Positions 31,889 through 37,455 of a stretch of DNA of 37,455 nt are shown here, in pieces. Source of the stretch: CAZGMN01 sp964645765. GTDB taxonomy: Bacteria; Acidobacteriota; Aminicenantia; Aminicenantales; Aminicenantaceae. The DNA lies in assembly GCA_964645765.1 (NCBI GenBank), contig CAZYBE010000032.1, positions 1 to 37,455 on the forward strand. Direction: 5' to 3'. How positions within the stretch are numbered: the stretch's first letter is position 1; every line of letters starts with the position of its first letter. Made by a program: the position numbers and the translations under genes. The notes under the pieces are model-generated. The model was not told the origin of the DNA and made no database searches. It saw only the letters and a list, made by a program, of their open reading frames with translations.

Positions 31889-32202
31889 TTAAACTCCTCT
31901 CGAACTAATTTGCTCAGCACCCTTGCCTGTTCATGAGTCAAGTCCTCCTGCTTGCTCTTCGGGTAGATGAGCAACATGTATATTATTTCTTGTTTTTTCT
32001 CCCAGTAGTAGATAATCCGATAACCACCACGTTTGCCTTTACCTGATGAACGCCAGCGAAGCTTACGAAGGCCACCGGTTCCAGAAATTAGTACTCCCTG
32101 TTCTGGACGAAAGAGTAAAGCAAGTTATATCGAATGGTATTCATCCTCAGAAATGAGACGAACCACCTCTCTTGTGAAAATGGGTGTTTCAATAAAGCGC
32201 AT
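31885..32202 (-). pseudogene. HigB/RelE-like toxin with premature stop
   Basis: An ATG at 32202 opens a 105-codon frame in step with the antitoxin. It reads MRFIETPIFTREVVRLISED at the start and GGYRIIYYWEKKQEIIYMLL, then YPKSKQEDLTHEQARVLSKL near the end, a typical toxin partner of HigA-like proteins. Codon 26 is TAA (32127-32125), where relatives have a codon such as CAA for Gln. One C-to-T change explains it, and everything after is open to the proper end. Re-initiation downstream could give a truncated product, but loss of toxicity is likely. Confidence 0.85.
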
Positions 32203-32279
32203 AAAATACTATACGTCAATGGCGTAGAGCTGTCAAGATATTTTTAGGCAATGAGAGAGGTTAAGCTGAAAGAACTGCC

Positions 32280-32620
32280 TCAATCCTCTTCCACCTTTTC
32301 CTCTTCGGCATACAACCGGCCAAGGCTCTCATCTTCGAAAGCAAGACAGCACATCAGCCGTCCGCATAATCCCGATATCTTGGTCGGGTTGATGACAATC
32401 TGCTGCTTCTTTGCCTTCTGGATGGTCACCGGCTCAAAGCTTTTCATGAAACTGAAGCAGCAGAGAGAACGTCCGCAAACACCCAGCCCCCCCCCACCAT
32501 CTTTGCCTAATCCCTGACTCCAACCTGGCGCATCTCAATTCGCATCTTGAACTCTTTGGCCAGGTCTTTCACCAGCTGCCTAAAATCAATTCGGCCGTCA
32601 GAGGAAACGGAAATTATGAA
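32280..32620 (-). pseudogene. RicT (PSP1/YaaT)-like C-terminal half with stop and frameshift
   Basis: Reading from 32620: FIISVSSDGRIDFRQLVKDL and RIEMRQVGVRD match RicT. The next codon is TAG (32509-32507). A run of nine C (32487-32495) shifts the frame. After it GVCGRSLCC, FMKSFEPVTIQ, INPTKISGLCGRLMCCLAFE and YAEEEKVEED follow to TGA. The four-Cys pattern of the PSP1 domain is thus recognisable. No N-terminal half lies upstream. The rest of the gap 32203-32813 contains only the VapBC promoter. Confidence 0.85.
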
Positions 32621-32754
32621 TGATTGAGAGCTGACCCCCCAGGTTCCAGGCCTTGATGAAAAAGATAGGATTAGAAAATTAACCGACAAAGCGCCAGGCG
32701 CGATATGAGCCTGCGTGGAACGCCGCACAGGTTTCGGACGACAGGAAGTGGAAT

Positions 32755-32801
32755 TTGACATCTCTGCAAAATTATGTAAAATATGAATATCATAATTTAC
32801 A
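32755..32801 (+). promoter_or_regulatory. Promoter and palindromic operator of the VapBC module
   Basis: TTGACA (32755-32760), 16 bp, TAAAAT (32777-32782). Over the -10 lies an inverted repeat TGTAAAATATG (32775-32785)/CATAATTTACA (32791-32801), 10 of 11 bases matching, the expected site for antitoxin autorepression. Confidence 0.75.
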
Positions 32802-32813
32802 GATGAGATTACG

Positions 32814-33086
32814 ATGAGAAAAAAAATCAATGCGACTGAAGCAGTGAGAAAATTCTCCGAAATCTTGAGTCATGTTCATTATAAAGGAGATTCTTACACT
32901 GTTGTTCGAGGAGGGAAATCCGTGGCTTCGATCTCGCCAGTTACCCAGTCGCTAAAGGGCAAAAACCTGGGCGAATTGAAAAGCCTTCTGGAGGCCATTC
33001 CGAAACTCGGCGCTGAAGCCGAGGCTTTTGAATCCGACATAAGGGCTGTTCGTGAAAGCCAGCCTGTCCTTCCGAAGAGAATCTGA
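32814..33086 (+). CDS. Phd/YefM-type antitoxin
   Basis: 90 residues. The N-terminal half has the Phd/YefM DNA-binding fold (INATEAVRKFSEILSHVHYKGDSYTVVRGGKSVASISPV). The C-terminal half is charged and should wrap the toxin. Its stop codon shares one base with the toxin's ATG (TGATG). A palindrome over its promoter fits autoregulation. The ribosome site is weak (GAGAT). Confidence 0.9.
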   Translation: MRKKINATEAVRKFSEILSHVHYKGDSYTVVRGGKSVASISPVTQSLKGKNLGELKSLLEAIPKLGAEAEAFESDIRAVRESQPVLPKRI

Positions 33087-33487
33087 TGGGAGTCATCTTC
33101 GATACGAGCGTCCTCATCGGACTGGAGAGGGCGTCTTCGAGGCTGGAGAAGTTCATCTTGGGGAGGGAAGGAGAGCCTTTTGGAATTTCCGCGATTACAG
33201 TTTCCGAGTTGCTCCACGGTGTTCATCGCGCGGACTCCGAGAAACGGAGAATTATCAGGGAGGCATTTGTCGAGAAAATAATCGAGGTGTTTGCCGTTTT
33301 TCCCTTCGACCTGGGTGCCGCAAGAATTTACGCCGGGATCTGGGCGAGTTTAGCGAAAAGGGGAAAGGTCGTCGGAGCGCACGACCTGATCGTCGCCGCC
33401 ACCTGCATTTCATTGGGATTTTCCCTGGCGACTCTGGATCTGCGGGATTATGGCCTGATCGAAGGCTTAGACATCACGAAACTTTGA
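33086..33487 (+). CDS. vapC: VapC-family PIN-domain ribonuclease toxin
   Basis: 133 residues with the PIN acidic residues in place: FDTSVLIGLER (Asp6), SAITVSELLHG (Glu near 41), GAHDLIVAATC (Asp near 99) and LATLDLRDYG (Asp near 117). Known: VapC toxins cleave tRNA or rRNA and are neutralised by the co-encoded antitoxin. Translation is coupled to the antitoxin by a 1-nt overlap. The module is on the opposite strand to the other toxin-antitoxin pairs and has no attC-like site. Confidence 0.94.
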   Translation: MGVIFDTSVLIGLERASSRLEKFILGREGEPFGISAITVSELLHGVHRADSEKRRIIREAFVEKIIEVFAVFPFDLGAARIYAGIWASLAKRGKVVGAHDLIVAATCISLGFSLATLDLRDYGLIEGLDITKL

Positions 33488-33659
33488 AGTCTATTTTTTC
33501 GGGCGACTATCAAAGAGGTTAAGTTATTCAGAATTCGTTCTTTTTTCGATTTCTTGACATTCGTTTGCGGTCCTACAGCTGAAAACGCCGCATGTCTCAG
33601 TCGAAGGAAATCCGGCGGCACCCCTGCGCGGCGAAATTCCGCTTCAGGACACAGCCAAT

Positions 33660-33730
33660 CCGGGGTCAAACCTACTCCTTGTGCGCTTTTTTCCTGGGGG
33701 GAGATGCAAAAGGAGCAGGTTTGATCCCGG
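33660..33730. repeat. REP-like long hairpin upstream of the exoprotein gene
   Basis: Left arm GGGGTCAAACCTACTCCTT (33662-33680) and right arm AAGGAGCAGGTTTGATCCC (33710-33728) are inverted repeats; the full 21-bp arms match in 19 positions and both mismatches still allow G-U pairs. A related single arm occurs at 37030-37050 beyond the gene. The rest of 33488-33827 contains no gene I can support. Confidence 0.75.
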
Positions 33731-33827
33731 GCTCTTCGGGCTTTACCTGTTGACTTAGAATCACGGCTGGAATAAATTCATCTTCATATCACAGAACGTT
33801 GAACTTGGTATCAAAGGAGTCACAACC

Positions 33828-36800
33828 ATGAAATTGCGGTTAAGGTCTGCTCAAAGCGTTTTGGCACTGCTGCTTTTATCTGTTGCGGCCTCGTTGGCCA
33901 TCGCCCAGCCATTCGACGCCAAGTATCTAGCCGGAATGCGCTGGCGTTCGATCGGGCCTTATCGAGGCGGCCGGACACGGGCCGCCGCGGGAGTGCCGAC
34001 CCAGCCCAACGTTTTTTATATGGGCGTCTGTAACGGCGGCGTGTGGAAGACGACCGACTATGGCCGAACCTGGACTCCTATCTTCGACAGCCAGCCGACC
34101 GGCTCGATCGGCGCTATTGCCGTGGCGCCGTCGGACCCGAACATCGTCTATGTCGCGACAGGCGAAGGGCTGCAGCGGCCCGACCTTTCGACAGGCGACG
34201 GCGTCTACAAGTCAACTGATGCCGGCAACACCTGGACGCATCTGGAGCTTCGGGATGGACAGCAGATCCCGCAAATCATCGTCGATCCGCGCAATCCCGA
34301 CCGGCTGTTTGCGGCCGTTCTCGGCCATCCATATGGCGCGAATGAGGAGCGCGGCATCTTCCGCTCGACGGACGGTGGCCAGACCTTCCAGAAAGTGCTC
34401 TACAAAGACGAGAATACAGGCGGGTCTGAACTTGAGTTTGATCCCGTCAATCCCGACATTATTTATGCCGGTCTTTGGGAATCCCGGCAAGGTCCCTGGG
34501 AGAACGCGGCCTGGAGCGGCACCACGGGCGGCATCTTCAAATCAATTGACGGAGGCACAACCTGGCGGCAGCTCACCAATGGCCTGCCGTCGGGCGCGGA
34601 CGGAGTCGTCCAGGCCAACCTGGGCATCGCTCCAAGCGATTCGAACCGCATCTATGCGGCCGTGGCCATGACGCGCGGCACGGGCATTTTCCGCTCCGAC
34701 GACGCAGGGGAAAGTTGGACGCGCATCACGACCGACCCGCGGCCGGCTGCCCGGATCGGCGGAGGCGACCTGCCGCGAATCGGCGTCCATCCAAAGAACC
34801 CCGATATTGTCTTCAGCACGAGCATAGTGGCCTGGAAATCCGTGGACGGCGGCAATACCTGGGCTGGTTTTCGCGGCGCGCCGGGCGGCGATGATTACCA
34901 AAACATCTGGATCAATCCGAATAACCCGGACATTATTCTGCTTACGTCCGATCAGGGCGCGATTATCACGGTAAATGGCGGCGAGACATGGAGCTCTTGG
35001 TACAACCAGCCCACGGCGCAACTGTATCATGTCGCCGCCGACAACGCCTTTCCGTACCGCTTGTACAGCGGGCAGCAGGAGAGCGGGTCGGCCGGAGTCG
35101 CAAGCCGCGGCAACGACGGGCAGATCACATTCCGTGAGTGGCAGCCGGTCGGCGTCGACGAATACGGATATGCCGCGCCGGACCCTCTTGACCCAGACAT
35201 CATCTATGGCGGCCGGAGCGTGACACGCTTCGATCGCCGAACGGGCCAGGTGCAAAACGTCGGGCCGAAGCCGGTTCGGTCCGCCGATTTCCGGACCATA
35301 CGTACGCAGCCGGTTCTTTTTTCGCCTGTTGATCCTCACATTCTCTATTTCGCGGCGAATACGCTGTGGAAGACGTCGAACGGCGGCCAGAGCTGGCAGC
35401 AGATCAGTCCCGACCTGACTCGAAAGACGTGGGACGTGCCGGCGAGCGTCGGCAAATATCGCACGAGTGATTCCGCAAAGCCGTCTCAGCGAGGCGTCAT
35501 CTACACCGTTGCCCCTTCCTATCTCGACGTCAACCGCATTTGGGTCGGCACTGATGACGGCCTGATCCATCTCACTTTGGACGGCGGCAAGAATTGGAAA
35601 GAAGTGACGCCGCCGCAGCTGACTCCTTGGGCTAAGGTGTCAATCATGGATGCCGGACGCTTCGATGTGCAGACCGCCTACGCGGCCATAAACACTCTGC
35701 GCCTCGACGACATGCGGCCGCATATCTACCGGACGCATGACGGCGGCAAGACTTGGACACATATCACCAACGGGATTCCCGACGGCGCTCCCGTCAACGC
35801 CGTCCGCGAGGATCCCCAGCGCAAAGGCCTGCTATTTGCCGGCACAGAGCGCGAAATCTTTGTCTCTTTCGATGACGGCGATCACTGGCAATCGCTCCGG
35901 CTGAACATGCCGGCGACATCCATGCGCGACCTGATCATCAAGGACGACGACCTGGTGGTTGCGACGCACGGCCGCGGATTCTGGATCCTTGACGACATCA
36001 CGCCGCTCCGCCAGCTCAATCAGGACATCGTAGCGGCCGAAGCTGTTTTGTTTGAGCCGCAGGTGGCGATCCGAGTGCGGTGGAATATGAACACCGATAC
36101 GCCCCTGCCGGCGGACGAGCCGGCCGGGGAAAACCCGCCGGAAGGCGCCATCATTTATTACGCATTGAAATCTGATGTGCCGGGACCCGTAACGCTGGAA
36201 ATTTTAGATAGCGCGGGCAAACCTGTCAGGCGCTATTCGAGCACGGACCCCGCTGAAATGCCGGATGCTGCGGCCACACCCGTTCCGATATATTGGTACC
36301 GGCCGCCGCAGGCCCTTTCGACGGCGGCGGGCATGCACCGCTTCTTTTGGGATATGCACTATCAACCCTTAAGCGGAGGGGGCGGGCGAGGCGGTCTTCC
36401 GATGACGGCTATCGCTCACAACACTAGTCCTGCGCCGAACTCGCCCTGGGTCGCGACCGGACAGTACACGGTCAAGCTGACGGTCAACGGAAAGAGCTAT
36501 ACTCAGCCGATCACCGTCAAGATGGATCCGCGGGTCAAGACGCCGCCGGTTGCCCTCGCTGAACAGTCTAATCTCACAAAGGCGCTATATGACGGCATGC
36601 TCGAAACGCATGCGGCGCTGCGGCAGCTCCGCGCGATCCGCGCCCAGGTTAAGACACTCCAGGAGCTCGCCGGCCAGGGAGCCATATCACAGGCGCTGGC
36701 CGATTTCGATAAGAAGGCCGCGGCCCTCGAGGGCGGCGGTGGCGGGATGGGCCAGCGCGGTGGAGCAGGCGGCGGTGGCTTTGGCCCCGGTGCGGGCGGG

Positions 36801-37028
36801 GGGCCTGACACACTCGCGGGCATCAGTGGATCGCTGAGCTCGCTGATGGGATTGCTGCAAGGCGCCGACGCCGCGCCGACGAGCCAGGCCCTGGCGGCCG
36901 TCACCGGGCGTAGGCAGGCGCTCGCGAGCTTGATGGCGAAATGGAACGCGTTTAAAACGCAGGACGTGGCGAACTTAAACGTTCAGTTAAAAGCGGCCAA
37001 CCTTCCGGCCATCGAGATCAAAGAATAG
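33828..37028 (+). CDS. Secreted sortilin/VPS10-like Asp-box (BNR) repeat protein
   Basis: 1066 residues: Sec signal peptide (about 1-26, ending AIAQP), then a beta-propeller region to about 720 with at least ten Asp-box motifs S/T-x-D-x-G-x-T-W (TTDYGRTW, STDAGNTW, STDGGQTF, SIDGGTTW, SDDAGESW, SVDGGNTW, TVNGGETW, TSNGGQSW, TLDGGKNW, THDGGKTW). ATHGRGFWILDD closes the propeller. A C-terminal beta domain follows, with a Gly-rich insert near 960-990. Known: related proteins are annotated as glycosyl hydrolases or sortilin-like, without a proven activity for most. The gene is strongly GC-rich and flanked by REP-like repeats. AAAGGAG precedes the ATG. Confidence 0.92.
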   Translation: MKLRLRSAQSVLALLLLSVAASLAIAQPFDAKYLAGMRWRSIGPYRGGRTRAAAGVPTQPNVFYMGVCNGGVWKTTDYGRTWTPIFDSQPTGSIGAIAVAPSDPNIVYVATGEGLQRPDLSTGDGVYKSTDAGNTWTHLELRDGQQIPQIIVDPRNPDRLFAAVLGHPYGANEERGIFRSTDGGQTFQKVLYKDENTGGSELEFDPVNPDIIYAGLWESRQGPWENAAWSGTTGGIFKSIDGGTTWRQLTNGLPSGADGVVQANLGIAPSDSNRIYAAVAMTRGTGIFRSDDAGESWTRITTDPRPAARIGGGDLPRIGVHPKNPDIVFSTSIVAWKSVDGGNTWAGFRGAPGGDDYQNIWINPNNPDIILLTSDQGAIITVNGGETWSSWYNQPTAQLYHVAADNAFPYRLYSGQQESGSAGVASRGNDGQITFREWQPVGVDEYGYAAPDPLDPDIIYGGRSVTRFDRRTGQVQNVGPKPVRSADFRTIRTQPVLFSPVDPHILYFAANTLWKTSNGGQSWQQISPDLTRKTWDVPASVGKYRTSDSAKPSQRGVIYTVAPSYLDVNRIWVGTDDGLIHLTLDGGKNWKEVTPPQLTPWAKVSIMDAGRFDVQTAYAAINTLRLDDMRPHIYRTHDGGKTWTHITNGIPDGAPVNAVREDPQRKGLLFAGTEREIFVSFDDGDHWQSLRLNMPATSMRDLIIKDDDLVVATHGRGFWILDDITPLRQLNQDIVAAEAVLFEPQVAIRVRWNMNTDTPLPADEPAGENPPEGAIIYYALKSDVPGPVTLEILDSAGKPVRRYSSTDPAEMPDAAATPVPIYWYRPPQALSTAAGMHRFFWDMHYQPLSGGGGRGGLPMTAIAHNTSPAPNSPWVATGQYTVKLTVNGKSYTQPITVKMDPRVKTPPVALAEQSNLTKALYDGMLETHAALRQLRAIRAQVKTLQELAGQGAISQALADFDKKAAALEGGGGGMGQRGGAGGGGFGPGAGGGPDTLAGISGSLSSLMGLLQGADAAPTSQALAAVTGRRQALASLMAKWNAFKTQDVANLNVQLKAANLPAIEIKE

Positions 37029-37029
37029 G

Positions 37030-37050
37030 CTCGGGGTCAAAGCTACTCAT
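37030..37050 (+). repeat. Single arm of the REP-like repeat after the exoprotein gene
   Basis: CGGGGTCAAAGCTACTCAT matches the left arm at 33661-33679 except for two bases. It starts two bases after the stop codon of the exoprotein gene. No opposite arm was found here. Confidence 0.6.
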
Positions 37051-37145
37051 TACTCATATTTTCAACAAAAGCAGAAAAGGTGAGCAATCACGACTCAAAG
37101 AGATGTTAAGGACACTATGAGAGAGGTTAAACTGAAAAAACTGCC

Positions 37146-37397
37146 TTAATCCTCTTCCACCTTTTCCTCTTCAGCATACATCCGGCCAAGGCTTTCATCT
37201 TCAAAAGCAAGACAGCACATCAGCCGTCCGCACAGCCCGGAGATCTTGGTCGGGTTGATGACAATCTGCTGCTTTTTCGCAACGACAAATGGGCAGGAGA
37301 AGCCGTAAATTTTCATTTCCAGGATTTCGTAGTAGGAGAGCAGAGTCTTCAGGTCGCGGGCGACTTTAAGCCTATCGCCATAAAGCGATGATGCGAC
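37146..37397 (-). pseudogene. RicT-like C-terminal fragment, third copy
   Basis: From 37281 down to TAA at 37148-37146 the frame reads QIVINPTKISGLCGRLMCCL then AFEDESLGRMYAEEEKVEED, nearly identical to the copy at 32280. The part before it (GDRLKVARDLKTLLSYYEIL, EMKIYGFSCPF) is diverged or comes from a deletion, since the GxCGRxLCC motif expected there is absent. An in-frame TAG (37400-37398) closes the upstream end. DNA 3' of the stop (about 37115-37145) is also shared with 32248-32279. Confidence 0.75.
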
Positions 37398-37402
37398 CTA
37401 AT

Positions 37403-37431
37403 TTGACTCTTTTCTTTTTTGTTGCTACTCT
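37403..37431 (+). promoter_or_regulatory. Promoter pointing out of the window, twin of the kinase-TPR promoter
   Basis: TTGACT, 17-bp spacer, TACTCT. The spacer (CTTTTCTTTTTTGTTGC) differs from that of the kinase-TPR promoter (CTTATTCCCTTTGTTGC) in only a few bases, and both are followed by a GAGGGATTA/AAGGGTAAT-like sequence. No start codon falls within the window. Confidence 0.6.
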
Positions 37432-37455
37432 TTTGTTAAAAAACCAGAGGGATTA

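Noticed and set aside
33448..33669. Minus-strand frame with AEFRRAGVPPDFLRLRH
   Set aside because: Looks like translation of a repetitive intergenic sequence next to the REP-like hairpin; no start context or domain.
34542..35570. 342-codon open frame antisense to the exoprotein gene
   Set aside because: It is a shadow of a GC-rich gene: no ribosome site, no domain, while the plus-strand frame has signal peptide and Asp boxes throughout.

Overview
The window looks like bacterial chromosome from an uncultured-type anaerobe near Acidobacteriota or Candidatus Aminicenantes. That placement is inference from gene content: a Tat-signalled TldD with TldE, a sortilin-like Asp-box exoprotein, a Ser/Thr kinase fused to TPRs, a LutB-LutA fusion, and an HD-GYP/ECF sigma/anti-sigma cluster. 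No rRNA, tRNA or CRISPR array was seen. Base composition is uneven: most housekeeping genes are AT-leaning, whereas the cysteine synthase-like gene (30125-31048) and the exoprotein gene (33828-37028) are clearly GC-rich.

Layout. 1-5.6 kb, minus strand: start of khpA, a decayed TPR fragment, rpoD, a cold-shock-type RRM protein, a CBS-domain protein and a DEAD-box helicase, with two long homopyrimidine tracts and a structured non-coding stretch (about 3.96-4.44 kb) that may be a group II intron remnant. 6-9.5 kb: SYLF protein, PhzF-family enzyme, DUF4382 lipoprotein and a membrane HD-domain protein without the GYP motif. 9.97 kb: a short Arg/Lys-rich repeat protein. 10.5-14.4 kb, plus strand: a tight operon of APC permease, small membrane protein, membrane-anchored UspA, two TrkA-type NAD-binding proteins and an EIIA-Ntr-like protein. 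It resembles a transporter with its own nucleotide- and phosphate-responsive regulators. 14.4-19.7 kb: rsmA, ftsK and lutBA-like fusion. 19.7-25.3 kb: HD-GYP protein divergent (9 bp) from an ECF sigma factor, its zinc-finger anti-sigma partner, then a convergent 1039-residue kinase-TPR receptor. 25.7-28.6 kb: tldD and tldE.

28.6-37.5 kb is accessory. It holds three toxin-antitoxin loci (RHH/RelE, HigBA-like with a nonsense-mutated toxin, and VapBC), a DUF488 protein, a GC-rich cysteine synthase-like gene, an Asp-box exoprotein bracketed by REP-like sequence, and several decayed copies of a RicT/PSP1-family gene. Two 61-bp sites at 28918-28978 and 31524-31584 carry the RYYYAAC...GTTRRRY boxes and central inverted repeats of integron attC sites. 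Each sits directly at the 3' end of a minus-strand toxin-antitoxin module. The stretch 28.9-32.2 kb is therefore best read as a remnant gene-cassette array (attC cluster without an integrase in view), perhaps split by insertion of the cysteine synthase segment. This is the most interesting reading in the window.

At the right edge, a promoter nearly identical in layout to that of the kinase-TPR gene points out of the window, predicting a paralogous gene just beyond it.
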